Assembly: GCA_016025055.1 (NCBI GenBank)
Contig: CP065590.1
Location: 3,720,001-3,784,000 of the forward strand
Source of the DNA: Chryseobacterium indologenes
GTDB taxonomy: Bacteria > Bacteroidota > Bacteroidia > Flavobacteriales > Weeksellaceae
Direction of reading: 5' to 3'
Length of the DNA stretch: 64,000 nucleotides
This document shows positions 1 to 10,316 of the stretch, piece after piece. Position 1 is the stretch's first letter. Each line of letters begins with the position of its first letter. A program made the position numbers and the translations under genes. The notes under the pieces were generated by a model. That model saw nothing but the letters and a program-made list of their open reading frames with translations, had not been told where the DNA came from and did no database searches.

Positions 1-1
1 A

Positions 2-295
2 ACTCAGAAGAATGTAGCTTTTTATGCCAAGGAATTGTGCATTACGCCTAATTATCTTGGTGTGATCTGTAGAAAACAGCATGGCATATCGCCATTGGAA
101 TTTATTAAAGAAAGAATTATTCTGGAAGCTAAAAATTTACTCCACAGTTCTGACAAATCCATTAAAGAGATCGCTTTTGAATTGGGATTCCAGAATTTTT
201 CCCATTTCTCTTATCTTTTTAGGGTAAAAACAGGCTGTACTCCAAAAGCCTATCGGAAAAAACTCGAAAATACTGCTAGAGAAGGGGAGTTTTAA
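2..295 (+). CDS. AraC-family regulator, C-terminal DNA-binding part (cut by window edge)
   Basis: The reading frame is already open at base 2, so the gene begins before the window. What remains is an AraC-type double helix-turn-helix: a first helix pair around KELCITPNYLGVICRKQHG and a second with the family signature IKEIAFELGFQNFSHFSYLF, ending GCTPKAYRK. This fold binds DNA as a transcription regulator. The effector domain lies outside the window, so the signal and targets cannot be read. Its stop overlaps the stop of the convergent PhzF gene by three bases. Family assignment is secure; function is unknown. Confidence 0.9.
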   Translation, partial: TQKNVAFYAKELCITPNYLGVICRKQHGISPLEFIKERIILEAKNLLHSSDKSIKEIAFELGFQNFSHFSYLFRVKTGCTPKAYRKKLENTAREGEF

Positions 296-1203
296 ATAGA
301 AATTATCGTCCTGAATACGCTTACAGCATTTCCTGTAATTTGAATGATATCAGGCTTACTGTTTTTTATACTGACCTTAACATGGACTTTTCCAACACGG
401 TTAATAGCCTCACCTTGCTCACCTGTAAATTCAAAAGTGTCACCGGATACTTCTATGATTTTATTGTGAATAAGATAACCTCCCAATGGCCCATTGGCAT
501 TACCTGTTACAGGATCTTCCGAAATTCCTATTGCCGGAGCAAACATTCTTCCACAGATGAATACGTCTTTATCATCAGAATCAAAAGTAAACACGAAATA
601 TCCGTTGCATCCAATTTCCTTACTGAGTTCTATTAAAGAAGCCATGTCCGGGTTAAGTTGGTTTAAAGTCTTTCTGCTTTTGATTCCGATCATAACTTTT
701 GAATGCCCTGTAGAAGCAATTTGCATCGGGCATTTTTCATCCAGGTCATCTGTCGATATTCCCAGTGCCTGTGCAATATTTTGCGTAGTTGACAGGTCAA
801 AAGCTGGGCCCAGAAGAAAACTTCCCTGGGTCATTGTGATTTGGTAATCATTATCCTTTTTGTCAATAGAGATAGGCAAAATGCCAACCTGAGTATTGAT
901 CCTGATCGTACAGGAATCCAATTGATCTTCTACCGCCTTTGCATAAAGGGCCCCAATAGTAGCATGCCCGCAGATAGGAACTTCTACAGTGGGAGTAAAA
1001 TATCGCACGTGATAGTCGAAGTCATTTTCCGGAACATCAGGTGTAAAGATAAATGCCGTTTCCGAATTATTAAGTTCTCTGGCAATAAGCTGCATTTCTT
1101 CAGTGGTCAGATTTTCAGCATTTAATACTACTCCTGCAGGGTTTCCTTTGAATTTTTCTTTCGTAAAAGAATCAATCTGATAAACAATTACTTCCTTCAT
1201 CAT
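292..1203 (-). CDS. PhzF family phenazine biosynthesis-like protein (isomerase/epimerase fold)
   Basis: 303 aa, full length for the family. Two-lobed PhzF/diaminopimelate-epimerase fold. Seen: an N-terminal DSFTKEKFKGNPAGVV segment, the NNSETAFI motif carrying the catalytic glutamate of PhzF, the CGHATIGA motif, and a C-terminal EDPVTGNANGPLGGYL motif. PhzF proper isomerises a phenazine precursor, but most chromosomal homologues act on unknown substrates and no phenazine genes are nearby, so the substrate is open. Cytosolic, with no signal peptide. Starts with two consecutive ATG codons; either could be used. Convergent with the AraC fragment. Confidence 0.88.
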   Translation of the reverse strand: MMKEVIVYQIDSFTKEKFKGNPAGVVLNAENLTTEEMQLIARELNNSETAFIFTPDVPENDFDYHVRYFTPTVEVPICGHATIGALYAKAVEDQLDSCTIRINTQVGILPISIDKKDNDYQITMTQGSFLLGPAFDLSTTQNIAQALGISTDDLDEKCPMQIASTGHSKVMIGIKSRKTLNQLNPDMASLIELSKEIGCNGYFVFTFDSDDKDVFICGRMFAPAIGISEDPVTGNANGPLGGYLIHNKIIEVSGDTFEFTGEQGEAINRVGKVHVKVSIKNSKPDIIQITGNAVSVFRTIISI

Positions 1204-1276
1204 AGGGGATTAAGTTCAAAGTAAAGATAGAGATAAATACGGTACGAAATATCCTCTGCAAAGGAAAATATATACT

Positions 1277-2407
<1,131 letters not shown>

Positions 2408-2487
2408 TTACATGTTGATACAAAATTCTGTGATATTTTAGAAATAAAATAACTATATTGGATATAAAAATAGCTGTAAAAGACTTT

Positions 2488-3450
2488 ATGGAAAAAGATG
2501 ACCACACCGTTCCGGTAGTTTTAACAGAGTTTGCCAGTTTATTGGGAGCGAAAATAAAACACAGGACATTGGAAATCCCTGCGAAGTTCGGCAATGGTTA
2601 CTGCTCAGGATTTATTTTTAACAGACACATTCAGATGCTGATCAGTAATTATGAGCTGAAGACGGATATTAGTATTGAAAACAAAGATTTTGATCCAGTC
2701 CGTAAGATGTTGTTTTTTAAGTTTCAGAATGTATTCCGCGGTACTGAAAGACTACAGGAGGGAAATTATAGATCAGAACTGCCTTCCGTTTTAATAGGCA
2801 CCAGCCGGATTAATACCGATGAGGTTATTTCAATTCACAGCAATACGGAAACCATTACTATAGAGATTGATGCAGAATATTTGAGTGGTTTGTTTCCTAC
2901 CGCAGACCAGTCACCGGTATTGCAAAGCCTTTTGAGAAATACCCAGCCGTTCCTTTTTGAACAATTGATTTATCCTGCACTGCAACATGTGGTAGAGGAT
3001 ATTATTTCAGATGAAACAGAAGAACCTTTCAAACTGTTTTTATTAAGGGTAAAAGCTGAAGAATTGATTTGCAGGTTGTTGATTGAATTGGAAAAACGGG
3101 ATGAAAAAAAGGTTTATCCATTAAACACGAAGGATATTGAAACTTTGTATAAAGTCAAGGAGAAAATACTTCAACGCCTTGAAGTTCCTCCTGTCATCAG
3201 TGATCTGGCATTTGAGTCAGGAATGAGTCCCACAAAGCTGAAACGTTTGTTCAGACAGATTTTTGGCAATAGTATTTTCAGTTATTACCAGGAATTCAGA
3301 ATGAAGGAAGCTGCCTTTCTGCTGAGGGATAAAAAATATTCTGTTTCAGAGGTAGGATATAGGTTGGGATTTACCAATTTAAGCCACTTTTCAAAGGTCT
3401 TTAACGAACACACGGGAATGAAACCTAAACAATACTCAATGATCCAATAA
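2488..3450 (+). CDS. AraC-family transcriptional regulator
   Basis: About 320 aa from the ATG at 2488; an in-frame TTG at 2458 would add ten residues. The N-terminal two thirds is an unassigned ligand/oligomerisation region. The last 100 residues form the AraC double helix-turn-helix: VISDLAFESGMSPTKLKRLF, then YSVSEVGYRLGFTNLSHFSK and the closing TGMKPKQYS. It lies head to head with the Tet(X)-like monooxygenase with about 90 bases between the two starts, the usual arrangement for a regulator and its target. That relationship is inferred from position only. Confidence 0.88.
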   Translation: MEKDDHTVPVVLTEFASLLGAKIKHRTLEIPAKFGNGYCSGFIFNRHIQMLISNYELKTDISIENKDFDPVRKMLFFKFQNVFRGTERLQEGNYRSELPSVLIGTSRINTDEVISIHSNTETITIEIDAEYLSGLFPTADQSPVLQSLLRNTQPFLFEQLIYPALQHVVEDIISDETEEPFKLFLLRVKAEELICRLLIELEKRDEKKVYPLNTKDIETLYKVKEKILQRLEVPPVISDLAFESGMSPTKLKRLFRQIFGNSIFSYYQEFRMKEAAFLLRDKKYSVSEVGYRLGFTNLSHFSKVFNEHTGMKPKQYSMIQ

Positions 3451-3463
3451 ATGAATGTTCTTG

Positions 3464-3545
3464 ATTGGCCACGAATGCACGAATTTTTATTATTTGTTTT
3501 TCCGACGTTAATCCACAATCATTTTATTCGTGCATTAGTGGCAAT
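3464..3545. repeat. Intergenic inverted repeat (GCCACGAATGCACGAAT type)
   Basis: Left arm 3464-3484 reads ATTGGCCACGAATGCACGAAT. The right arm 3526-3545 is its reverse complement apart from one central base (CACTAAT for CACGAAT) and a single-base length difference at the outer end. About 40 T-rich bases separate them. It sits between the AraC stop and the convergent DoxX gene. It could fold into a long hairpin and end transcription from both sides, but the strict arm conservation suggests a dispersed repeat. Confidence 0.75.
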
Positions 3546-3578
3546 TAAAAAAGAATATTCAGATGATTCTATAAAATA

Positions 3579-3980
3579 TCAGTCCCACTTGTTATTGGTG
3601 GAAACAGCATATTTTCCGGCCCCTGTAAAAAAAAAACTTAAGCTTATAAGCATATAGATGACCAAAAGCTCCAGAGCCCAGCCTCCAAAATCGTTAAGTT
3701 TAAACAGATTACCGGTCTGGGCCAGAATGGTTGCCGTAAAACAGTTGGCAGCAAAAATCAACCCTGCAAAACGGGTTCTGAAGCCTATGATAAGCATGAC
3801 CGGAGCTATAATTTCACCGGCGAAAACTCCATAAGCAAAGAATGAAGGAAGACCGTGCATCGTCATCATATTTTCAATAAAGCCAACTCCGTGGATCAAT
3901 TTATTAATTCCATAAACCGACATGGGAAACCCAATCGCTATTCTGCTTATCAGCATTCCTAAATCAATGTTTTTTTTCAT
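3579..3980 (-). CDS. DoxX family membrane protein
   Basis: 133 aa with four hydrophobic segments (roughly residues 7-28, 46-65, 70-88 and 100-122), matching the small four-helix DoxX fold. GEIIAPVMLIIGFRTRFAGL resembles the conserved central loop. DoxX proteins sit in the inner membrane and are linked to redox or thiol stress in some bacteria; the role here is unknown. Its start is 10 bases after the stop of the outer-membrane protein gene upstream, so the two are very likely co-transcribed. Confidence 0.85.
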   Translation of the reverse strand: MKKNIDLGMLISRIAIGFPMSVYGINKLIHGVGFIENMMTMHGLPSFFAYGVFAGEIIAPVMLIIGFRTRFAGLIFAANCFTATILAQTGNLFKLNDFGGWALELLVIYMLISLSFFFTGAGKYAVSTNNKWD

Positions 3981-3990
3981 TTCTATTTAT

Positions 3991-4611
3991 TTAAAAGTTG
4001 TATTTTACAAATGCCCCGATATTTTCAAGGGTCTTTTTTCCATTATTAAACTGGTCAAAATTGGAAGCAAGTCCGTACATCATTTTATCTTGCTTGATTC
4101 CCAACCGTACAAATTGCAAACCTCTCGGGTAGCCGCTATGATCAAGATTTCCTATTGCGAGAACACTGAAGTACCCCTGAAGATTGTCTTTCAGATACGG
4201 GGTGTACTCAAATGAAACCGATTGTTCAAGAGAAAATCCTTTTTGGTAGGTGGTTCCTACGGAGTAAGAAAAAGAGTAGGTGGAATGTGTAATTTTATAT
4301 TGTAGATAAGCGCTAAAGAATGCTCCCGGGTTTTTCATTCCGAAGGCAGCATTGACAATAAACCTCTTGCTAAGATTATAGGCAAGTGTATTTCTTATAA
4401 AAAATATATTCTCCTTATCTTTTGTATATTCAGTGTCGAATAGAGTAAGATTGTTCAATTTCAACCGGTCATTCAATTGATAATTGATATGATGCAAATA
4501 GGTATAGGAACGGTGTCCTATTACAATATCGGGGGTATAAGAAATTTTTTGTGCAGACAATCCGGATGAGACTGCTGCAAGTGCTGTTATAGCGATGAAT
4601 TTAGCCTTCAT
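3991..4611 (-). CDS. Secreted, probable outer-membrane beta-barrel protein
   Basis: 206 aa. An N-terminal signal peptide (MKAKFIAITALAAVSSGLSA, cut before Q) is followed by alternating polar/aromatic strands and ends in an aromatic residue (FVKYNF), the usual end of an outer-membrane barrel. No family is recognised with certainty. A -7 element lies 25 bases upstream and the DoxX gene follows after 10 bases, so these two form an operon. The upstream Crp-type regulator is on the same strand and may control it. Confidence 0.65.
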   Translation of the reverse strand: MKAKFIAITALAAVSSGLSAQKISYTPDIVIGHRSYTYLHHINYQLNDRLKLNNLTLFDTEYTKDKENIFFIRNTLAYNLSKRFIVNAAFGMKNPGAFFSAYLQYKITHSTYSFSYSVGTTYQKGFSLEQSVSFEYTPYLKDNLQGYFSVLAIGNLDHSGYPRGLQFVRLGIKQDKMMYGLASNFDQFNNGKKTLENIGAFVKYNF

Positions 4612-4635
4612 ATTTCACTCATTTAAATCTGTGAG

Positions 4636-4643
4636 CAAAATTA
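4636..4643 (-). promoter_or_regulatory. -7 promoter element for the barrel-protein/DoxX operon
   Basis: On the minus strand this reads TAATTTTG, a perfect TAnnTTTG element of the Bacteroidota housekeeping sigma factor, 25 bases before the start codon at 4611. No clear TTTG -33 box is seen. Confidence 0.5.
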
Positions 4644-4675
4644 TCCAGGCCGGAACGGAATAAACTTAAGATATC

Positions 4676-5275
4676 TTAAGAAACGTCTGACAGGTGCTTT
4701 TTTCTTAAATAACTGAGGTATTCTACCGTAATTCCAAGATAAGAAGCAATCATATATTGTGGAAAGCGTTGTTCAATATTACGATAAGTACTTACAAAAG
4801 TTCTGTATTTTGTATAAGCATCGACCCTGGAATGCTCAAAAGTCCTTTCCTGTAAGGTAACATAAGCGTTTTGCATTTTCAGCCTCCAGAATTCGGAGAT
4901 AGTAGGAACTTCTTTATACAACAATTCAAGATTGTTTTTACTGATTTGTATGATCGTAGTATCTTCATTGGATCTGATAAACATTCTGGAAGGCAATTCG
5001 CTGAGATAGCTGTACAAATCATTGACCCACCAGTTTTCTATGCCAAGCTGTGTAATGTTTTCTTTGCCCTTCTCATCTGTATGATATGCAAACAAACTTC
5101 CTTGAGCAATGAAACGCATGTGTCTGGACACTTGCCCTTCCCGAAGTAAAAAATCCTTCTTTTTAAGCTGTACTATTTCTAATTTGGAGGTGATAAAATC
5201 AATATCAGATTCATGTACATTGACTATTTCTCTGATATGCGTTATGAGCTGTAAAATGATTGTATCCGTATCCAT
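4676..5275 (-). CDS. Crp/Fnr family transcriptional regulator
   Basis: 199 aa from the ATG at 5275; an open frame runs 23 codons further upstream but without family similarity. Seen: a cyclic-nucleotide-binding-like beta roll (LKKKDFLLREGQVSRHMRFIAQGSLFAYH), a central helix and a C-terminal helix-turn-helix (FPQYMIASYLGITVEYLSYLRKK). The R/E residues that bind cAMP in Crp are not evident, as is usual for Bacteroidota members. It precedes the barrel protein and DoxX genes on the same strand and is divergent from the membrane AraC gene. Confidence 0.85.
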   Translation of the reverse strand: MDTDTIILQLITHIREIVNVHESDIDFITSKLEIVQLKKKDFLLREGQVSRHMRFIAQGSLFAYHTDEKGKENITQLGIENWWVNDLYSYLSELPSRMFIRSNEDTTIIQISKNNLELLYKEVPTISEFWRLKMQNAYVTLQERTFEHSRVDAYTKYRTFVSTYRNIEQRFPQYMIASYLGITVEYLSYLRKKHLSDVS

Positions 5276-5431
5276 AATGAAAATCTTAAATTCTACTGAT
5301 GTACCGCAATACACCGTAAATAATGAAGAGACAAATTTAGACAAATATTATGGCTTGAAACCGACTGGTTTTGTAAAAAATATATAGGGTTTTAATAAAA
5401 AGTAAACAGATCAAACAGAAATTTTAATTTG

Positions 5432-5439
5432 TATTTTTG
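5432..5439 (+). promoter_or_regulatory. -7 promoter element upstream of the membrane AraC gene
   Basis: TATTTTTG, a perfect TAnnTTTG match, 20 bases before the ATG at 5460. Its position also argues that translation starts at 5460 rather than at the GTG at 5439, which lies inside the element. Confidence 0.5.
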
Positions 5440-5459
5440 TGATAATCAAAGTGAAAATT

Positions 5460-6497
5460 ATGGCATTAATAAATGATTTAGGTAAAATAATTGCTTTCTT
5501 GTTTTTGCTGCTAAGTGTTTTTATGATAACAGCAAAGACCAAAAGAAAATTACCCAATTATTTATTTGCTTCCTTTTTGCTGATCTCTTTAGTAGATCTT
5601 TCCGGGTTTTTTCTGAACACCCCTGATCATAAAGTTGTTAAAGCATTCAAGATCTCCAGTATTCTTTTGCAGATGCCTCTGTACTATTTGTATGTTAATG
5701 CAGCATGTTATTATAATTTTACACTCAAAAAATATCATATTTTACATGGTATACCATTTTTATTTTTTTTCTGTATCTTCAGTATTACAGGTGTTTCAGA
5801 CCAAAGTGAACAGGCATTTGATATCATTTCTATTGTTCAGTATTACAGTTATATTATTGCTGTCTTTCTTACATTGAAAAGCTTTAAAAAATTATATCAG
5901 GAAAATTATTCCAGCGATTATCACCTTACTTATAGATGGCTTTTGCAAACCACCATTCTTTTTCTGATTGGAAATTTTTTTGTGTTGCTGAGAGGGTTTG
6001 TGAAGACCAACGATCCTGTTTTCATATACTTATATACATTTTCATCCCTGTTTGTTTTATTTGTAATCTGTTGGTTTGTAATGACAGCCCTTTATCGTCC
6101 AAATTTGCTGGCAGGGATCAATAAGGATTTAGTTCCTCTGAAGGCAGAACGTGAGCCTGGAGAAAAAACTGAAGAGCTTCATATTCTGATAAGCTTTATG
6201 CAATCCGAAAAACCATATCTCGATGATAAGCTTACCTTGCAAAAACTAGCGGAACAAATTAAATTGCCGGAAAAACAACTTTCATCACTGATTAACCAGC
6301 AAACAGGGAAACATTTTTTTGACTTTATCAATGAGTTTAGAATTAATGATGCAAAATCTCTTCTGAAAAGTCAACCTCAGTTGACTGTACTGGAAATACT
6401 CTATGGAGTCGGTTTCAACTCAAAATCTTCCTTTTATACAGCATTTAAAAAAGAAACAGGACTTACCCCTACAGATTACAGAAAATCAAGGATTTAA
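5460..6497 (+). CDS. AraC-family regulator with N-terminal membrane domain
   Basis: 345 aa from ATG 5460. Residues 1-215 hold six to seven hydrophobic helices; after a charged linker (about 215-240) comes an AraC double helix-turn-helix (KLTLQKLAEQIKLPEKQLSS and LTVLEILYGVGFNSKSSFYT, ending TGLTPTDYRKS). This membrane-anchored architecture is common in Flavobacteriia and suggests sensing in or at the inner membrane. The target is unknown; the divergent Crp gene and the downstream serine hydrolase are the nearest candidates. Confidence 0.87.
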   Translation: MALINDLGKIIAFLFLLLSVFMITAKTKRKLPNYLFASFLLISLVDLSGFFLNTPDHKVVKAFKISSILLQMPLYYLYVNAACYYNFTLKKYHILHGIPFLFFFCIFSITGVSDQSEQAFDIISIVQYYSYIIAVFLTLKSFKKLYQENYSSDYHLTYRWLLQTTILFLIGNFFVLLRGFVKTNDPVFIYLYTFSSLFVLFVICWFVMTALYRPNLLAGINKDLVPLKAEREPGEKTEELHILISFMQSEKPYLDDKLTLQKLAEQIKLPEKQLSSLINQQTGKHFFDFINEFRINDAKSLLKSQPQLTVLEILYGVGFNSKSSFYTAFKKETGLTPTDYRKSRI

Positions 6498-6502
6498 CCC
6501 GT

Positions 6503-6530
6503 GTCCGATTTTAAGTCGGACTGATTTTTC
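6503..6530 (+). terminator. Intrinsic terminator after the membrane AraC gene
   Basis: GTCCGA (6503-6508) pairs with TCGGAC (6516-6521), followed by TGATTTTTC. A second weak hairpin with the related sequence CGACT/AGTCG follows near 6547-6562. Confidence 0.55.
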
Positions 6531-6615
6531 TTAGTGAAAAAAGTTCGACTTCATGGAGTCGGATGTTTAAAATATTTTAAAGTTCCAGATTTGCTTCATT
6601 ATTAAAAATTAAAGA

Positions 6616-6774
6616 ATGAAAGCAATATTTAAACTTACACTTGTCTTTTTTTACACTCTGAATTCTATGATCTGTTCAGGGCAAAATGAGAAAAAAATCA
6701 GATCCAGAAGGCTGATTCTATTATTAACAATTATATTCAGGCAGACGCTCCTGGAATGGCCATCGGAATTATAA
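6616..6774 (+). other. Signal-peptide exon of the serine hydrolase, out of frame
   Basis: ATG 6616 opens a frame with a good signal peptide (MKAIFKLTLVFFYTLNSMIC, then SGQNEKK), but it runs into TAA at 6772-6774. The serine hydrolase body is in the next frame: after the seven-A run at 6691-6697 that frame reads NQIQKADSIINNYIQADAPG straight into the annotated body. One more A would join them into a 547-residue secreted protein spanning 6616-8258. Likely a sequence error; a real frameshift or slippage on A AAA AAA is the alternative. Confidence 0.7.
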
Positions 6775-8258
6775 GGGATGGAAAAATTATATATAAAAAA
6801 ACGTATGGGCTTGCCAACCTCGAGGATAAGACGCCGGTAACGGATTCCACAGCATTTAATATCGCTTCTGTCTCAAAGCAGTTTACTGCATTTGTGGCAA
6901 TGAAAGCGGAGCAGGAAGGCAGATTGTCGTTCAGCGATGACATAAGGATTTATCTGCCTGAGTTGAAACACTTACCGTATTCAATCACAATACGTCAACT
7001 GGCCAATCATACGCATGGACTTCCTGATTTTACGGGGATTAAACAATTACAGGGATTCCGGGACGAATTTAGAGTAACCAACACGGAAGCGGTAAAGACG
7101 GTTCTGGCTATTAAGAGCATAAACTTTAAGCCCGGAGATGAATATAAATATAACAACACCGGTTTCATGTTGCTGGCAGAAATCCTTCATCGGATTTATA
7201 AAAAGGATTTTAGTGAGATTCTTAAAGAGTATATTTTCGAACCGTTGAAAATGCATCATACATACGTCATCGGTGATTCTGAGAAAATTATTCCAAATAA
7301 AGCAGAATCTTACAAAGAAAAGGGAAGTGTTTTTTCTAAATATCCCCTTGGACAGATGGAAAATGGATCTTCCAATATTTATACAACTCTTGACGATTTT
7401 TGTAAATGGGCCGTCAACTTTCAAAAGCCAGTCATCGGCAACCGCGAAACCTATAATAAAATGCAACAAAACACCCTGTTGAATACAGGTGAAAAAGTAG
7501 AGTATGGGCTGGGACTGCAAACCGGCACATATAAGGGACTGGATATTGTATTTCACGGTGGAGGAACAGCAGGTTACAGATCTTATATATTGCATATTCC
7601 TGCCTATCATTTGTCAATTGTACTTGCAGGAAACAGGAGTGTATTCCACGGTTTCTCCATTGCGTATCAATTGGTAGATGTATTTCTCGGTAATCAGGAA
7701 GTTTCATCTCCTTTACCTCAAAAAAGAATTTATTCTTCAGCAGAATTGAAAAAATTTGAAGGAACCTATGAATTAAATCCCGGTAATTATCTCAATGTGC
7801 TGACAGACGGAAAAAATCTATTCCTCCGTGAAGATAAAACACCTTTTACCGACATAGGTGACAAGCAGTTTGGAATTCCGGCTATTGCAACCAGCCGTAT
7901 TACCTTTCATCCCGAATCGATGATCCTGAAGATCGGAGATTTTACATTCAACTGCAAAAAAGTAATGCTGAAACAATTAGATGAAAGTAAAATCAATCTC
8001 AATGCTTATGAAGGGTTTTACAGAAATGAAGAATTCAATACGATCTATCAATTGGTGGTTGAAAACAATAAATTAATAGCCAAACATCCTATCAATCCGG
8101 ACGTCCGGTTATATTTTTCAAGCTTAAAAAAGTTGTATTCCTACAAGTCATTTTTTGGCCAACTCGATTTTACTTATGATAAAAATAATAAGATCACCGG
8201 GTTCTTACTGTCCGGAGGAAGTCTTTATCATATTAAATTTAAAAGAATAAGTCAATGA
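6756..8258 (+). CDS. Serine hydrolase of the beta-lactamase/class C penicillin-binding family (5' end frameshifted)
   Basis: 500 aa are readable from ATG 6756, but the true start is probably ATG 6616, as described in the preceding entry. The catalytic domain shows SxxK as SVSK (38-41 of the readable part) in NIASVSKQFTAF, a Tyr motif in KYNNTGFMLL, and HGGGTAGYRS in place of the KTG box. The last 170 residues form a separate beta-rich domain typical of secreted members (DUF3471-like). Such proteins are periplasmic or lipoprotein esterases, D-aminopeptidases or beta-lactamase relatives; the substrate cannot be deduced. The terminator at 8305 closes the unit. Confidence 0.85.
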   Translation: MAIGIIRDGKIIYKKTYGLANLEDKTPVTDSTAFNIASVSKQFTAFVAMKAEQEGRLSFSDDIRIYLPELKHLPYSITIRQLANHTHGLPDFTGIKQLQGFRDEFRVTNTEAVKTVLAIKSINFKPGDEYKYNNTGFMLLAEILHRIYKKDFSEILKEYIFEPLKMHHTYVIGDSEKIIPNKAESYKEKGSVFSKYPLGQMENGSSNIYTTLDDFCKWAVNFQKPVIGNRETYNKMQQNTLLNTGEKVEYGLGLQTGTYKGLDIVFHGGGTAGYRSYILHIPAYHLSIVLAGNRSVFHGFSIAYQLVDVFLGNQEVSSPLPQKRIYSSAELKKFEGTYELNPGNYLNVLTDGKNLFLREDKTPFTDIGDKQFGIPAIATSRITFHPESMILKIGDFTFNCKKVMLKQLDESKINLNAYEGFYRNEEFNTIYQLVVENNKLIAKHPINPDVRLYFSSLKKLYSYKSFFGQLDFTYDKNNKITGFLLSGGSLYHIKFKRISQ

Positions 8259-8304
8259 TATAGGTTGTCAGCATCAAAATATACTGTTACTTTTTTAATA
8301 AATG

Positions 8305-8336
8305 AGGTTATCTTAAGCTAAGATAACCTTCCTTTT
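8305..8336 (+). terminator. Intrinsic terminator after the serine hydrolase
   Basis: AGGTTATCTTA (8305-8315) and TAAGATAACCT (8319-8329) form an 11-base-pair stem with a 3-base loop, followed by a short pyrimidine tract ending CTTTTT. Confidence 0.7.
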
Positions 8337-8543
8337 TACGACATTTTCAATCCTTTTAATATTTTTTTAACGTTTATAATGGATTGCATGTCCTTCTGTA
8401 TCAGTAAGAAATGTTTGTTTTTTAGAATTGGAATGCTATTTGTAATGCAATACTGAAATTTGATGCTTGCAATTCAATAATCGTAAAACACAGATAAATG
8501 ATTTGAAATTTTAAAAATACTTACCGATAAAAAATACTAAAAC

Positions 8544-10001
8544 ATGTTCCCCCTTCCCGCTCAATTAAAGAAAATATATCATTCAGTTTATAATGTTTTC
8601 ATACTTCATGTATGTCTTTTCTGTACAGTAATGTATGGACAGAAACCCTTCTCTCCCAGTAAGTTTGACAGTTTATTGCTAAAAAAAACAGAATCACTTC
8701 GTATTCAGGGAGAGTATGAAAACCTGGTGAGGCTTAATAAAGATTATTTGAATATCGCTGAAGAAAAAAATTACAGAGAGGGGATTATCCTTTGCTATAT
8801 TAATATTTCCAATATCTCTGCAACTATCGGGAACTACAAAAGGGGATTGTCGTACCTGTCCATGGCAGAGAAAGAAATGAAAACGTTAAGTAATCCTGTG
8901 TTAAAGGCCAGGCTTTATCAGGAACATGCCCAATTGAATGGTGTCATTGGTTTATATAAAAGTGCCTTGGAGTTTAACGCTAAAGGCTTGTATTATCTGA
9001 AAAGTGTTGCAGACAGTGATATAAAAAAATACTATTTGTATAGGCTGTATGCCAACAGGGCAGACTTTCTCTACAAAGCCAATAAAGTTGATTCAGCCTA
9101 TATATATTTACAAAAGGGGAAAAGGCTAGACAGTCAGGGAGTTCTGCTGAATACATTATTAGCCAAGCACCATTTATTATATACCAAAAGACTGGATTCC
9201 ACCCTGATCTACCTTCAGAAATCATCTGATAGAATCATTAATACCGGAAAAGTAAATGCTCAAAGCGGGTTTGTGTATCTTACCTATGGAGATTACTATT
9301 ACGAAAAGAAAGATTATCAGACTGCTTTAACCTATTACAGTAAGGCATTGGATAATTATAATAAAACAAACAGATTATACAATATCCCACGCGCTTACGA
9401 AGCTATAGCCAATACCTATAAAATGCTGAACGAGCCGGAAAAAGAAGCCGCGGCCAGACAACTGTATAGAGAAGAAAAGGCAGATCTGGAAAATGTTCAG
9501 AACGAAGCCATTAATATCTCAGTCGATCACATGCTCAGTGATAAAGAAGAAGAATCGCATGGCTTTACAAAGAAACTTTATCTTTATATCTGCATTATTA
9601 TTGTTTTATGTATCATCATTTTTATCCTTTTGTACAGGCACAACAGATCATTGAGACAACGGAAAAATCAACTTAAAAGTGAAGCACTTTCCCTGAAAAG
9701 TAAAATCAATGATTCGTTTGATGAGCTGGTGAGCTTAGCAAAAAAGAATGACTCTACTTTTTTAACGAGATTTCAGGAAATTTATCCTGATTTTTGCCCG
9801 AAACTCCTTGAAATTAATCCGAAATTAGGGGCATCAGAGCTTGCATTTTGTGCGATGATCAAACTTAATTTTACTTCAAAAGAAATTGCAGAATATACTT
9901 TTATTCAGCATAAATCTGTACAGCAAAAAAAGCATCGTTTAAGAAAAAAGCTTGATGTTCCGAGTGATCAGGAATTGTTTATTTTCTTTGATTCATTATA
10001 G
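8544..10001 (+). CDS. TPR-repeat sensor with transmembrane helix and LuxR-like helix-turn-helix
   Basis: 485 aa. An N-terminal signal or anchor (about residues 12-32) is followed by tetratricopeptide repeats to about residue 310 (for example SGFVYLTYGDYYYEKKDYQT and ALTYYSKALDNYNK), one transmembrane helix (KLYLYICIIIVLCIIIFILLY), a coiled coil, and a C-terminal helix-turn-helix of the LuxR/GerE kind (LNFTSKEIAEYTFIQHKSVQ, then QKKHRLRKKLDV). This architecture, with periplasmic TPRs and a cytosolic DNA-binding domain, is frequent in Chryseobacterium. Target genes unknown. The small secreted protein at 10317 follows on the same strand. Confidence 0.85.
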   Translation: MFPLPAQLKKIYHSVYNVFILHVCLFCTVMYGQKPFSPSKFDSLLLKKTESLRIQGEYENLVRLNKDYLNIAEEKNYREGIILCYINISNISATIGNYKRGLSYLSMAEKEMKTLSNPVLKARLYQEHAQLNGVIGLYKSALEFNAKGLYYLKSVADSDIKKYYLYRLYANRADFLYKANKVDSAYIYLQKGKRLDSQGVLLNTLLAKHHLLYTKRLDSTLIYLQKSSDRIINTGKVNAQSGFVYLTYGDYYYEKKDYQTALTYYSKALDNYNKTNRLYNIPRAYEAIANTYKMLNEPEKEAAARQLYREEKADLENVQNEAINISVDHMLSDKEEESHGFTKKLYLYICIIIVLCIIIFILLYRHNRSLRQRKNQLKSEALSLKSKINDSFDELVSLAKKNDSTFLTRFQEIYPDFCPKLLEINPKLGASELAFCAMIKLNFTSKEIAEYTFIQHKSVQQKKHRLRKKLDVPSDQELFIFFDSL

Positions 10002-10316
10002 GATTAATTTTAAATAGATAAACTTTTTACAGGAGAAGTATCAAATGTGGTAGGTATGTAGTAGGGGATAATGCTGGTATTGGTCATAAATTTTTGAAAT
10101 TTGCAAAATTAAAACAAAGGAGCAGCTCTATACATTTAAAAAAAATGATTGTGAGATACATAATGATTACCTTTCCTGTACAAGAAAAAATGTTATATTT
10201 ATCATAAGGATTGCAATCGTGAAAAATGAAAGATAGCGCACCATAAATCTATAATCCAGCAAGGATAGAGTGAGCTTTTTCAATGAAATAAAAATTTATT
10301 AATACATTAAAAAAAT

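Noticed and set aside
2458..2487. TTG start for the AraC regulator
   Set aside because: An ATG ten codons later is adequate and keeps the intergenic promoter region free.
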